DNA of 64,000 nucleotides from Glandiceps talaboti (GCF_964340395.1 NC_135559.1:6953759-7017758), one strand, 5' to 3'. Shown: positions 32,401 through 44,179, counted from the first letter of the stretch. Numbers and translations: made by a program. Notes: generated by a model from the sequence alone, not told the origin.

Positions 32401-32490
32401 CTATCACCAGTTGATGACAACAACATTGGAGTGTTGTATGAAAGAGACGGTTATCACAAGATGGGATTTGCTAAGATACGATTAAATTAA
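29486..32490 (+). CDS. Exo-alpha-sialidase (GH33-type neuraminidase), three exons
   Basis: Hydrolyses terminal sialic acids from glycoconjugates. Exons 29486-30113, 31136-31230 and 32089-32490 join in phase to give 374 aa. The first ~24 residues are hydrophobic and look like a signal peptide, so the protein is probably secreted or lysosomal. Five Asp-boxes (S-x-D-x-G-x-x-W/F) are visible: SLDKGQTW, SYDWGYSW, SDDGGDTW, SFDGGVSF and STDFGKHW. The third is created by the first splice junction. Candidate catalytic residues are Arg46 in YRSP, Arg255 or Arg258 in NMRNTR, Arg315 in GRLNMTV and Tyr343 in EYSCLSP. This is the expected Arg triad and Tyr nucleophile of the family. The length is normal and no break is seen. 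Intron 2 contains a decayed copy of the last exon. Confidence 0.92.
30245..30462. mobile_element. MITE with 16-bp terminal inverted repeats, sialidase intron 1
   Basis: A 218-bp element bounded by CAGGGGTGAACAAATC and its exact complement GATTTGTTCACCCCTG. It has no coding capacity. A second, partial copy in the opposite orientation lies at 33750-33940. The CAGGGG-type ends suggest hAT-like parentage, but the flanks TATATTTA and ATAAGTAT do not form a clean 8-bp target duplication. Confidence 0.85.
31849..32021 (+). pseudogene. Decayed duplicate of sialidase exon 3 within intron 2
   Basis: Positions 31873-31988 copy the end of exon 3 (32363-32475) at about 95 percent identity, but carry a 1-bp deletion (TATCTGG for TATTCTGG) and a 2-bp deletion (GGGTTGC for GGGATTTGC). 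The copy is flanked by direct repeats of about 24 bp, TTTGGAGTGATGCCTGGTGC plus 4 bp, at 31849 and 31998. It cannot encode the normal C terminus. Confidence 0.9.
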
Positions 32491-32531
32491 TATTAGAAAT
32501 CTCACTAGCCAGGAATCAATGCTGTCATTGT

Positions 32532-33362
32532 GTACAGTAGAGCCCGGAATCTGTACTGTCCTGCTCTATAGTATAGCCTAGAATCTATGGTGTCCTGTTC
32601 TACAGTATAGTCTGGAATCTATACTGTCCTGTTCTACAGTATAGCCTGGAATCTATACTGTCCTGTTCTACAGTATAGCCTGGAATCTATACTGTCATGT
32701 TCTACAGTATAGTCTGGAATCTATACTGTCCTGTTCTACAGTATAGCCTGGAATCTATACTGTCCTGTTCTACAGTATAGCCTGGAATCTATACTGTCCT
32801 GTTCTACAGTATAGTCTGGAATCCATACTGTCCTGTTATACAGTATAGCCTGAAATCCATACTGTCCTGTTCTACAGTATAGCCTGGAATCCATACTGTC
32901 CTGTTATATAGTATAGCCTGGAATCCATACTGTCCTGTTATACAGTATAGCCTGAAATCCATACTGTCCTGTTCTACAGTATAGCCTGGAATCCATACTG
33001 TCCTGTTATATACTAGTAGTATAGCCTGGAATCCATACTGTCCTGTTCTACAGTATGGCCTGGAATCCATACTGTCTTGTTCTACAGTATACCCTGGAAT
33101 CCATACTGTCCTGCTCTATAGTATAGCCTGGAATCTATGGTGTCCTGTTCTACAGTATAGCCTGGAATCCATACTGTCTTGTTCTACAGTATACCCTGGA
33201 ATCCATACTGTCCTGTTATATAGTATAGCCTGGAATCCATACTGTCCTGTTCTACAGTATGGCCTGGAATCCATACTGTCTTGTTCTACAGTATACCCTG
33301 GAATCCATACTGTCCTGCTCTATAGTATAGCCTAGAATCTATGGTGTCCTGTTCTACAGTAT
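32532..33362. repeat. 34-bp minisatellite with built-in hairpin
   Basis: About 24 tandem units of 34 bp starting just downstream of the sialidase stop codon. Each holds CTATACTGT (or CATACTGT) and ACAGTATAG around CCTGTTCT, so each unit can fold on itself. A variant block with CCTGCTCTATAGTATAG and CTATGGTGTCC occurs at the start, near 33110 and near 33315, showing block-wise amplification. Confidence 0.95.
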
Positions 33363-33626
33363 ATGTATGTATAGACACTTTGTATCCATGGCAAGGCCTT
33401 CTACAGAAAAATGGACAGTGAACAATTTTCAACTTGGTGTATCATAGCAATCATGCATTACAAATATAATATCAAATCATGTCTGTATTTTACCCAATAC
33501 CCAATAGAATAGTGTTTCTATATTGATATATTCTTGAGGTATATTTTGATTATCAACTGTTTACAATACAATAGAATATAAATACTTTGATGACATTTTA
33601 TCAATTGGTTTTATAATACATTTGTT
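33363..33626. other. No gene seen
   Basis: AT-rich unique sequence between the minisatellite and a tetranucleotide microsatellite. Confidence 0.5.
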
Positions 33627-33662
33627 TGTATGTATGTATGTATGTATGTATGTATGTATGTA

Positions 33663-33741
<79 letters not shown>

Positions 33742-33749
33742 ATGTATGT
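33627..33749. repeat. (GTAT)n-(GT)n-(GTAT)n microsatellite
   Basis: TATG tetranucleotides flank a central GT tract of about 28 units. The block adjoins the left end of a CAGGGG-type MITE. Confidence 0.97.
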
Positions 33750-33940
33750 ACAGGGGTAAACAAATCCACTGGTCCTGGGTCTGGGACTAGCGATTTTTAT
33801 GGGCGGACCACACAAATTTTACCTTGTCTGGTCCGTCGAACCAGTACCTTACTGTTAATAACTATGTTAAAAAGTCGTCTGAATATACAAATTTATAGGT
33901 AAGATTTAATGTTTCACATTAGCGGGACAAACAAACACAC
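33750..33940. mobile_element. Partial CAGGGG-type MITE, opposite orientation
   Basis: Begins CAGGGGTAAACAAATCCACT and shares CTGGTCCTGGGTCTGGGAC, then AGGTAAGATTTAATGTTTCAC and AGCGGGAC, with the complement of the element at 30245-30462. The distal terminal repeat is missing or lost in a CA-rich tract at 33935-33980. Confidence 0.8.
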
Positions 33941-34631
33941 ATACATGCACACACATGTATGCATACACACACACACACACACTGCATTCATACAAAAATT
34001 CTTGTGTACATTTCGGGGTGATGTGGGTGAAAAGGACATTTTAGAGGGTGGGGGGTGGGGGCTGCGGAAAAAGATGTTGACCAAAATATTTTTTCCCAAA
34101 GGGTCATTTCCTGATAATGTCTTGATGAAATCTTGGTGTTTTTGTTATTTCTAGAGTTGCAGTAAGTTTGGTTTAAAAATAAGATTCATACAAGCGTAAA
34201 GTATTTTTAATATAATTTTTTAAAAATAAAGTGAACACTTTATTCAAAATGCTGGGACTACATCATATCTTAGTATCTTGACTCTTGTAATTTTTCATAT
34301 TATCTTGTAAATGAATGCCTTGGCCTGCTTAATTATGCTGAGAACACGTTTTCTCTATGTTAGTTTTCTAAATGCATATTCTCTTGTTATCAGAAGAGGG
34401 TATATTGTCGAGTTTACTAACAAAGTTAGGTGTCAACACACATGAACTTGGGAATTTGACATTTGTAGCTAGTTTCCACGCTTGCATCACAACAATTCTT
34501 TTTAACTCATACTGTGGCAGCATACTTTTTATTTTGTCATCAGTTTGTCAGTCAGTAGTTTGTGCATTTAAAGTTATTTCTTTTCATAAATCCTCAAAAA
34601 GTCCAAAAACCATGCCTCATGTTACATAAAG
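33941..34631. other. No gene seen
   Basis: Short CA tract at 33960-33982, then unique sequence. Positions about 34455-34620 match 40527-40625 and mark the left edge of the SnoaL-like gene duplication. Confidence 0.5.
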
Positions 34632-34882
34632 GAAAACTACTGTGGCCCACACATGAAAACTACTGTGGCCCACACATGAAAACTATTGTGGCCCACACAT
34701 GAAAACTACTGTGGCCCACACATGAAAACTACTGTGGCCCACACATGAAAACTACTGTGGCCCACACATGAAAACTACTGTGGCCCACACATGAAAACTA
34801 CTGTGGCCCACACATGAAAACTACTGTGGCCCACACATGAAAACTACTGTGGCCCACACATGAAAACTACTGTGGCCCACAC
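34632..34882. repeat. 23-bp minisatellite
   Basis: Eleven near-identical copies of AAAACTACTGTGGCCCACAC plus ATG, ending in a diverged ACACGTGTCG. It lies about 110 bp downstream of the first SnoaL-like gene and is absent at the same place in the second copy. Confidence 0.97.
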
Positions 34883-34991
34883 GTGTCGCGACAACAATAA
34901 ATTGGTCAATTAAAACATTAATATTGAAGAATGTAGGTACTATAGAACTTTAATTTCTGCAACGCATACTATGTTATTAATGTGATTATCA

Positions 34992-36676
34992 TTATTTTTC
35001 TGTAACTAAAAGATTTTTGTTTAAGAATTGCCACATATTGGTGCAGCATTTGAAGACATTATCAGATTTCTTCCAGACAGTTATACCATGATGAACATCG
35101 GTCAGTACCCCATCTCTGTTGTTCATTGTACAACGACCTACTGCATAACCCAACTCTCCATCTGGACTGACATCTATTCCTTGCACCTCAAATGCCATAC
35201 TTGCTTTATCGCCTTCAATGAGATCTTGGCAAACTTTCTTAAGTGCTGAGAAGATAAAAAAAAATAAGATGTGGAACTGAAAATTATCTACTTTTCAGTT
35301 TTGATTGATTGATTGAACACAAAAGAACGTAACAAAGTTGGAGAAAGTACAATGGTCTACAGCCAGATTCGTTTGTGGTGATTATAATCGACATAGCAGT
35401 GTAACAACTATGCTTGAAAACCTTGAGTGGCCTATATTACAAACCCATAGAAAAGCGGCTAGACTTACGAATCTATACAAAATCAGAAAAGGTGAACTGT
35501 GTGTCACTGCAGCTAACAATCAGTCTCTCACCGGGCCAACTAAGAGTACACGACTATATCCAGCTAGATATAAACACCTTGATTCAAAAACTGAAATTTT
35601 CAAGAACTCGTTTTTCTCCAGAACAATTGTTGACCGGAATGTACTACTCTCTTCTGTCATTGAATCACCTTCGACATATTCATTCAAGACAAGACTTAGA
35701 CATCACTTAAATCAGTAGTATTGATATCTTAACCTTTGACCCCATTGGCTTGATACTCCTAAGGAGGTGGTGCCAATTATTAATCCAGATCCAGATTGAT
35801 TGATTGATTGAGTGAGTGAGTGAGTGAGTGAGTGAGTGAGTGTGTGTGTGTATGTATGTATGTATGTATGTATGTATGTATGTATGTATGTATGTATGTA
35901 TGTATGCATGCATGCATGTATCCATGTGTGTATGTATGTATGTATGTATGTATGTATGTATGTATGTATGTATGTATGTATGTATGTGTGTGTGTGTGCT
36001 TGTGTCTGTGTGTTCGTGTAAGTTTCTAATAAAAGGCTCACGTGATTCAAATGAAACTTGGCACACACATTCTTTCGGGTTACGAATTGATGAGATTCGT
36101 TTCTGAACAAGATCTGCTGAAAAATCTGTATAATTAGCAAGTCGATATATAAATGCCACTGCATTCAAATGTATTGTCCACACTGTTGATGGCGCTGTCT
36201 ACTGCTAGAGCAGTAGCCTATACTCAAGAAGTAGGCATATGGCAAGTAATTTCTAATGACTTGGAACATACATGAATTATTACATACTTTGATATCACAA
36301 AGCATACATGCCCTGTATAGATAGTTGATTTAGTTGTCATCTTTAATGTATCATTTGCATAATTTATGAAATTAACCAATCAAGGGATATATTGTGTTGT
36401 AGTAGCTCAGAATGTTGCATTCTAGCAGAAAAATGTAGCCATGTTTGCCATCGTCTTGAAAATCAGAATGTTTTAATGATTTCCTTCTCTACAAGTTTAC
36501 CTATTGCTCTACTGTAACCTACCATCATGCCCTTTCTGCATCTCTTCTCCAGGTGGATAGATCAAACAGTCATTGCTGTACAATTGCAATATCGATTCAA
36601 TGTCACCTGCATTATAGGCATCCACTATTTTTTGCACTTCTACAGCAAGAACATCTTTTAAATCAGAAACCGCCAT
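34992..36676 (-). CDS. SnoaL/DUF4440 NTF2-like small protein, copy 1
   Basis: Two coding exons, 36523-36676 then 34992-35245, joined in phase to give 135 aa. A 5' noncoding exon ends at 37776 (donor GTAAGT). The acceptor before the ATG is TCTCATAG. The N terminus MAVSDLKDVLAVEVQKIVDA followed by YNAGDIESILQLYSNDCLIY and PPGEEMQKGHD is typical of the NTF2-like cone fold, in which a helical start and curved sheet enclose a pocket. The second exon gives the remaining strands (GITVWKKSDNVFKCCTNMW). The specific ligand or reaction is unknown. The two copies differ by scattered substitutions and one codon (GVLT here, GSRLT in copy 2). The intron carries a reverse-transcriptase fragment that copy 2 lacks. 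The AATAAA signal seen downstream of copy 2 is mutated here. Confidence 0.82.
35290..35800 (+). mobile_element. 5'-truncated non-LTR retrotransposon, RT C-terminal fragment
   Basis: Plus-strand open frame from about 35330 to 35718 encodes LEKVQWSTARFVCGDYNR, then SSVTTMLENLEWPILQTHRK, and ends FKTRLRHHLNQ before a stop. This is the characteristic C-terminal tail of CR1/Jockey-like reverse transcriptases. It has a short 3' tail and ends in a GATT microsatellite, and GATTGATTGATTGA also precedes it. The paralogous intron of copy 2 lacks it, so it inserted after the duplication. Confidence 0.85.
35795..35998. repeat. (GATT)n-(GAGT)n-(GTAT)n microsatellite
   Basis: Compound tetranucleotide tract directly following the retrotransposon tail. 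The paralogous place in copy 2 carries a longer GTAT/GT tract. Confidence 0.97.
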
Positions 36677-37775
36677 AGTAAGATAGATGAGCTATGAGAA
36701 AAAATAAAATAACCAATACAATTTATATCACTTTAACGTATCTCTCCCCCCCCCCCCCCATTGCCTCTACAAAGGAGGCCGTGATAAGACAGAATTACGT
36801 CCATCTCGAGGTGCTTAGCAGTCGACAGTAGGGAGCCCTCCACGACACTCTCAGAAGGCGGAGTCGTCCCCATTGTTCAAACCACGTCTCTTTTTCCCAT
36901 TATGAATAGGGCACCTTTATTATGAATTCCAATGAATACGACAGTATATTTTTACATATGTACCAGAGATTACTTGCACTGGTGCACGCGCATACTAGTG
37001 GTATTTGCATCACAATGCAATACACAAGTCGCTTTATATGATGGAATCAACTCAAACTGAAATATCTGTCAACAGATACATTCAACAACTTTGTATTTGT
37101 AACATGTAATACATTCACATTTGTCTATTGTAGTCAGGAGTTCGTATTCAGATCCAATGGCTACCACAGAGCTACCATTTAAAACGTTATTCATCACATA
37201 CAAACCTCTGAATGGATAAGCACGAACCTACATATCTGACCTACTTCGCATGAAACCAGCTTCCAAAATCACTCCAATCAGCATATATGCTTACTGCATG
37301 ATCGAACCCAAGGACAAATTATCGTGTCAATGTCATATGGGCGTGCGTTCTGACATGCCGCACCCCGTATATGCATAGACTTTAGAATACACTGACATTT
37401 GAAACACTACAAACCCAATAGCTAACGTCTTCAAAAAGAATTTAAAGATATGTCTATTCTCCAGAGCATTCTAAGATCTTCTAACGAACACCATAGTGGA
37501 AACTGGTGCTTTATAAGTTGATTGACTTGGACTTATCCGAGGTCAGATTGCACATTATTAGATTTGGCAAAGCTTGGTTTCCTAGTAGTATGTGGTCCAA
37601 GTTTCAGCTTGAGCTACCCATACTTTAATACCTAGAAGCTAGAGTCATCAACAATCTGCATCTCACAATCTGTAGTGATTCCAAGATTTAATAACATCTT
37701 GTACGTGGTAGTAATATGGTGGGTTACTTCTTCTCTCTAGCCTGAGAATTGTGAATAGTTCAAGAAAAGACTTAC

Positions 37776-37860
37776 CTCGTAATTAGGATCCAATAAAGTA
37801 AAGAAATGACGCCTGGGCGAATGTTTCTGCACGAACGAACTTGCTTTTAAGTTTAACGTT
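37776..37860 (-). other. 5' noncoding exon of SnoaL-like copy 1
   Basis: Sequence reading TTATTGGATCCTAATTACGAG before GTAAGT on the minus strand is conserved at 44180 in copy 2. An upstream boundary cannot be set. The function is inferred from the strong donor and its conserved spacing to the coding exon. Confidence 0.5.
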
Positions 37861-38212
37861 CAGATACTGTGGGTGTGACAATAAATGGATGTAGCACAAT
37901 GTAGGTCGATCGGTTCCGCGGTGGGGTAAAAACGAACATGTATGCAGGGCATGTAGAGGTCATTACTTATTGTTCTCATGCCGTTCCAACAGCCAGAGAG
38001 ACAGAGAGCATAGACAGACAGTCATTGAAATTATCCCTTACATTGACCTACTTTATTGCTAACAAATTCTATATAAATACAAGGGTAATAAGCTCGCTGA
38101 TAGTAAAACAGACAGAACAAGATGCAAAATCATCGTTTATTGAAACGAACCAGAACCGAAAACTGTAAAAATTGTGTATGACCTCATATGCATATGAGAC
38201 AATTACAATTTA

Positions 38213-40259
38213 GGGACCGGTCAGTTTCTTCAGCCTGGGGGGGGGGGGGTGGATTGGTAGGGGGGGGGGTCACCCTGTTTTTGAAATTGGCAGTAGGGGG
38301 GTCATGGTGTTTTGAAAATTGTGGATAGGGGGGGGGGGGTCATTGTGTTTTAGATTGTGATGGAAGAAAAAAAGCCTTTCTACAATGGCATATAGCCTTG
38401 TCTGAAATGTAGTACATGTCAATATTTGTTCTTGTCCCTGTTTCTTACATGAATTCTTTAACATTACTTATTAGTTCAAACCTAACTATACATATTCATA
38501 TACTAGCATGTACCGGTATTACCTATCTACCACACTAGTTACAGAACATGTCATGTAAATGCTTGGCTGTTTCACAATCAATGCTTCGCTTATATTGCAG
38601 TTTGGGGCAAAAGTGAACTTGAAGGTTTCGTAATGGTAATTTTCATAGATAGTTTATAAATGAAGTGAATCTAAATTGTTCTACTCGTCATGCTATTGAC
38701 ACTACAAATCACCACATCTCATCAGATTCCAGTTACTATTATACACTAGGTATGACCACCTAAAGTTCTCTAACATACCGGTGACTTTATTATACATGCA
38801 ATATTAATGCCCCTATATACTAATGTTACATGTCCATTTTATGTGATATGAGAAACTCATTTAAAAACGTGTTACGTTAGCTTTTCGAAGCTTGGATATA
38901 TTACCTCAAAGGTTATGAATAACCTAAACATTGCCTTAGTATATCAACCAAAAAACTCCAGATCTGCCAGGGGGAAAACCCCAAGGACTCCCTCACCCCC
39001 AGAGGTCACTCATACATTCAACCAACAATCAGATGCACCAACAACCTTTTTACTGTCATAATGGTATTAAACTTTTCTTAAATATTTTCACCCTATTCTA
39101 ATTTGATATGATATTGTCTTTTCAAGATCTGAAACGTTTTTGCCAAGATAGTCTAAAATTGCCTTAAACTCCAAATCTCCCCTACAAATAATACCTTACT
39201 ACCATTATAGATGTGCTGACCTTTACTACATGTATATAATGATGCCATTTAAACTTTTTAAGAACATATTTCAACCCTTAGTGTAAGTTATAAAGAATAG
39301 TTTCTGATACTTGCTGTCTTCTAAAGCATGGATTAAGTTATTGCTTGAAAGGGTCTGAATAGCCTAAATATTGGCTTTAAGAGTAAAAATCCTCCAGGGT
39401 TTCTAGAGGGAGACCCCCCTCAGACCTCCCACATGAGGTGGACATATCCTAGTCTCAAGCTCTTCCCCTCTTACTGTCAAGATGCTATCAAAGTATATTT
39501 CAAAAGTATTTCAACCCTATGTAGTTGCTTTTAACATGTTGGTGTTGTCTTGTAAGGCTTGGAAATTATTGTCTGAAAGGGTCTGAATAGTCTCAAAATT
39601 GACTTTTCAGAGTTAAAAACCTCCAGGACTTCTAGGGGGAGACCCCCTAGGACCCCCCCCCCCCACATGAGGTGTACACATCCTAGTCTCAAGATCTTCC
39701 CCCTACCTCTTACTGTCAAGATCCTATCAAACTATATTTCAAAAGTATTTCAACCCTATGTAGTTGCTTTTAACATGTTGGTGTTGTCTTGTAAGGCTTG
39801 GAAATTATTTTCTGAAAATGTCTGAATAGTCTCAAAATTGACTTTTCAGAGTTAAAAACCTCCTGGGCTTCTAGGGGGAGACCCCCTAGGACCCCCATAA
39901 CACATGTACATATTCCCTTCTCAAGCTTTCCTCCCTTTCACAGCCAAGATGCTATTAAACTCCTTTTCGAATATATTTACCCTGTGTAGTCAATAATTAT
40001 AAATATGATAGTGCTAACCTGGGATCTTATAAAGTAGATGCAAGACAGTCAAGCAGTCCACACTGAGTCACGATAAAAAAATACCTGTCATGCAAATATT
40101 ATATATGGGGGGGGGGGGGGTCATCATGTTTTAGAATTATGTGATAGGGGGTCAGCCTGTTTTTGGTTTTACAGATAGGGGGGGTCAGTGACTTTTTGTC
40201 AGCCCGATTTAAGAATCCACCGCCCCCCCCCCCCCAGGCTGGAGAAACTGACCGGTCCC
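38213..40259. mobile_element. 2,047-bp nonautonomous TIR element with TTA target duplication
   Basis: Terminal inverted repeats GGGACCGGTCAGTTTCT(T/C)C followed by AGCCTGGGGG occur at both ends, and TTA lies outside each end (38210-38212 and 40260-40262). The two paralogous sites, 45027-45029 and 56033-56035, are empty with a single TTA. The 3-bp TTA duplication is typical of the PIF/Harbinger superfamily. No transposase frame is present. Inside are G-rich subterminal repeats and several copies of a CTTCTAGGGGGAGACCCCCT block. Confidence 0.93.
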
Positions 40260-40304
40260 TTAGATGATGACTTTTACACGATGACAAAGACACACAGCTA
40301 GACG

Positions 40305-40317
<13 letters not shown>

Positions 40318-40342
<25 letters not shown>

Positions 40343-40522
40343 TAGATAGAAATACATACATACATACATACATACATACATACATACATACATACATACA
40401 TACATACATACATACATACAGACAGACAGGCCTGTCTGCCTACACACACACACGCACGCACGCACATACATACATACATACATACATACATACATACATA
40501 CATACATACATACATACATACA
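40318..40522. repeat. (CAGA)n/(CATA)n microsatellite
   Basis: Compound tetranucleotide tract next to the TIR element, with an interruption at 40423-40465 rich in ACAC and ACGC. Low-complexity frames here are not genes. Confidence 0.97.
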
Positions 40523-40994
40523 AACAACATTTGTAGCTAGTTTCCACACGTGCATCACATATACTACTTTTAGCATTTTTTGCACTTTGGCCTGCAATAA
40601 TTTCTTTTTCGTAAACCCTCCACACACCCAAACACCTCCGATCTGTAACGTTGTAACCTTAATCTTCTGCACAGTCAACTGCACTCCTACATAGAATACT
40701 TAGTAATCGATAGTGTAATTTGCATAAATGTGTCCAGTTGAGTTTAATACGGCTACTATTGTCATCGTCGTGTCAACATAGTTGACTGATTCCACATGTT
40801 GTGCACAATCATCTACATACTAACCAGATACTGTGTAACAGCGGAAAGAGCAGGAACCATACTCGTGTTAGATAAAGACAATACTAGAGGTTTCAAGACA
40901 ACAATACATTTATTGGTTAAAACTGTAATGTTTGAGAATTTAAGTGAAGAACTTTATTTCCGCAACGCATACTACGTTATTAATGTGATTACAA
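40523..40994. other. 3' flank of SnoaL-like copy 2
   Basis: Left edge of the second duplicate. TTTATT at 40910 is an AATAAA polyadenylation signal on the minus strand, about 85 bp downstream of the stop codon at 40995. No other gene is seen. Confidence 0.55.
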
Positions 40995-41311
40995 TTATTT
41001 TTCTGTTACTGAAATGTTTTTGTTTAAAGATTGCCACATATTGGTGCAACATTTGTAGACACTATCATATTTCTTCCACACGATTATACCATGATTATCG
41101 GCTGTCAGTCGTGACCCATCTTTATTCTTCATGATACAGCGGTACAGTACATAGCCTAACTCTCCATCTGGACTGGCATCTATTCTTTGCACCTCGAACG
41201 ACATACTTGCTTTATCCCCTTCGATGAGATCTTGGCAAACTTTCTTAAGTGCTGAGAAAATGAAATCATAAGGAATGGAACAGAAAATTATCTACTTTAA
41301 AAAGGTGTGTA

Positions 41312-41374
<63 letters not shown>

Positions 41375-41539
41375 ATGTATGTATGTATGTATGTATGTAT
41401 GTATGTATGTGTGTATGTATGTGTATGCATTTATGCATGCATGTATGCATGCATGCATGCATGTATATGCATGCATGCATGTATATATGTATGTATGTAT
41501 TTATGTATGTATGTATGTATGTATGTATGTATGTATGTC

Positions 41540-41570
<31 letters not shown>

Positions 41571-42626
41571 ATGTATGTATGTATGTATATATGCATGCAT
41601 GTATGCATGCATGTATGTATGTATGTATGTATGTATGTATGTATGTATGTATGTATGTATGTATGTATGTATCTCTGTGGGTTTCATAAAATGGCTGAAT
41701 CAACTCAAACGAATTTGGCACACAAAATATTTGGGGTTAAGACTAGAAGAGATTAGTTTCTGAACAGCCGGGGTGTGCTAGAAAATCAGCATAATAACAT
41801 TAAATAGTTGTCCATGCATTACAAGTGATTTTGTTCACACTATATGACCATTCACGCCTAGGTGCAAGCAATGGGCTGATTTGTGGTTTTCGTTGATTAA
41901 TATTGTTTCACACCAAAACTAATATTTTTACAAGAATCGGCCCTCCGTCCCATAAACTTGTGGGGATGGTGTTCTGCTGTTCAAATGTGCTCTCTCACTA
42001 GTGGTGAAGAAGATCTACCCTCCCTTCCTCCCTCCCTCCCACTGGGTTTCAACGAATGATTTACCCAATCCCACCGGCAAAACGTTTGTGCTTTCCACTA
42101 CACACCAACAATTCATTTTGGCGTACACAATGAGCGTTACCTTACAGGCGTCATCATGTTTTCCCCTCCATCTGTACCAAAACCAGGACTTGGCCTGTAC
42201 TTATTAAACGTGGCACATATTACATGAATTAAAACATACATTGTTATAACAATATATGCCCTGTATAGCTTGTTGGTGTAGCTTTTATATTTAATTGGTC
42301 ATTTGCATAATTTTTGAATTTAAACAATCAAGGGATACTGCGTATATACTGTATATCATATATGGCAAAGCATGAAACCATGTTTGCCATCGTCTTGAAA
42401 ATCAGAATGTTTCAATGATTTCCTTCTGATGATATCCACAAGTTTATCTATAATTGCTCTACTGTAACCTACCATCATGCCCTTTCTGCATCTCTTCTCC
42501 AGGTGGATAGATCAAACAGTCATCGCTGTACAATTGCAATATCGATTCAAGGTCTCCTGCATTATAGGCATCCACTATTTTTTGCATATACTCAGCAAGA
42601 ACATCTTTTAAATCAGAAACCGCCAT
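40995..42626 (-). CDS. SnoaL/DUF4440 NTF2-like small protein, copy 2
   Basis: Two coding exons, 42473-42626 then 40995-41251, give 136 aa with the same phase and splice sites as copy 1. The noncoding 5' exon ends at 44180. Differences from copy 1 include VLAEYMQKI for VLAVEVQKI, RIDASPDG for GIDVSPDG and YVLYRCIMKNKDG for YAVGRCTMNNRDG. This much amino-acid change with the frame kept suggests both copies have been under some constraint, though rates cannot be computed here. An in-frame upstream Met exists on the unspliced DNA, but the CTCACAG acceptor just before MAVSDL argues for the start at 42626. It has a better polyadenylation signal than copy 1. Substrate and pathway are unknown. Confidence 0.83.
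41303..41672. repeat. Long (GT)n/(GTAT)n/(GCAT)n microsatellite
   Basis: About 370 bp of alternating GT, TATG and GCATGCAT blocks in the intron of SnoaL-like copy 2. Frames on both strands are open only because of the repeat. Confidence 0.98.
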
Positions 42627-43409
42627 AGTAAGATAGACGAGCTGTGAGAAAAAATAAAATAACCAAAGAATACAATATTTCCCATTGCGTCTACAGAGGA
42701 CGCCGTGATAAGACAGAACTACGTCCATCTCGAGGTGCTTGGCGGTCGACAGTGGGGAGCCCTCCACGACAATCTCAGAAGAGGGAGTCGTCCCCATTGT
42801 TTAAACCACGTTTCTTTTTACCATTATGAATTGGACACCTTTATGAATCCAATTAATAGGACAGTGTATTATTACATATATGTACTGGTGATGGAATCAA
42901 CTCAAACTGAAATAACTTTGTAACATATATAATGTTAATTAATACATTCACATGTGTCTATTGTAATCAGGATGCGTATTCAGATCCAATGGCCACCAGT
43001 AAAGGATAGAACAAAATTTGAAACCTTATTCGTTACATACAAATTACAAATCTCTGAATAACGAACCTACATATCTGACTACTTACTTAGCATGAAACCA
43101 GCTTCCAAAATCACTCCAATCAACTGCCAAATGCATATATGCTTACTGCACTGCATGATCGAACCCAAGGACAAATTATTGTGTCAATGTCATATGGGAG
43201 TGCGCTCTGACATGCTGCACCCCGTCTATAGAATACACGTGACATTAGAAAAACTACAAACCCAATAGCTAACGTCTTCAAAAAAACTTCAAGATATGCC
43301 TATTCTCCAGAATATTTTAAGATCTTCTGAAATACCATAGTGGAAACTGGTGCTTTATAAATTTATTGACTTGGACTTATCCGAGGTCATTGTGTCAGAT
43401 TGCACATTA

Positions 43410-43970
43410 GGGGAGAACCATTTGATTTCAGGGGGGGGGGATAACTTGTCGGCAGGTAGTGAAGGAGAAATGAAATTTACCCCGTACTGGTTTGAGAGAA
43501 AAAAAATGTTCAACAGACAAAAATAAAAAAAAAATTGTTGCGATGTGCTGTAATCAGCAAAATTTGGGAAACCGATTCTCCCATTTTCTCTGGAGGTGCG
43601 CTGTCTATCAAGGTAGCACTAATATTTTCAATATTTGTGAGATCAGTCAGATCAGTCAGCTCCTCATGGATATAATTTACCAGCTATCTCTTGTACATAA
43701 AATTTAAATAGCAGAAGCATGGATTGTAAAAAGCTACTTATTGCTACTTACACAGAACAAGTTAGTTGTGAACCAGTGACATATTTATGAACCGCATGTT
43801 ACAAAATTTGTAACCGAGAAAAAAATTGCATTGTTTCTGCATATGGAAAAAAATAATTTGATACAGGACTGACAATAGGAAAAAAATTGCTGTCACAGTG
43901 ATGGGGGAAAAGTTTGCTGCCATATCCACTTCCTCCACCCCCACCCCCTAGAAATCAAATGGTTCTCCCC
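43410..43970. mobile_element. 561-bp MITE with perfect 20-bp TIRs and TTA target duplication
   Basis: Ends are GGGGAGAACCATTTGATTTC and its exact complement. TTA lies at 43407-43409 and 43971-43973. The paralogous locus in copy 1 (37555-37557) has a single TTA in otherwise matching sequence, giving a precise empty site. No transposase is encoded. The terminal sequence resembles that of the foldback structure near 50487 (GGGGTGGACCATTTGATATC), so the two may share a transposase source. Confidence 0.94.
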
Positions 43971-44179
43971 TTATTGGATTTGGCAAAGCTTGGTTTCCTA
44001 CTAGTAGTAGTATGTGGTCCCAGTTTCAGCTTGAGCTACCCATACTTACCTAGAAGCTAGAGTCATCAACAATCTGTAGTGATTCCAAGATTTAATAACA
44101 TCTTGTACGTGGTAGTAATATAGTGGGTTACTTCTTCTCTCTTGCCTGAGAATTGTGAATTGTTCAAGAAAAGACTTAC

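Larger units (their letters stand above)
34455..38280. repeat. Segmental duplication, copy 1
   Basis: Colinear with 40527-45060. The match runs from the 3' flank of the SnoaL-like gene through its introns and 5' exon to the AATTACAATTTAG segment, and is broken by independent insertions. The 38210 junction is interrupted by the TIR element that starts at 38213, and the homology resumes at 40260. Confidence 0.85.

Noticed and set aside
32804-33070. Repetitive 88-codon minus-strand frame
   Set aside because: Translation of the 34-bp minisatellite. The frame is kept by chance over a few units.
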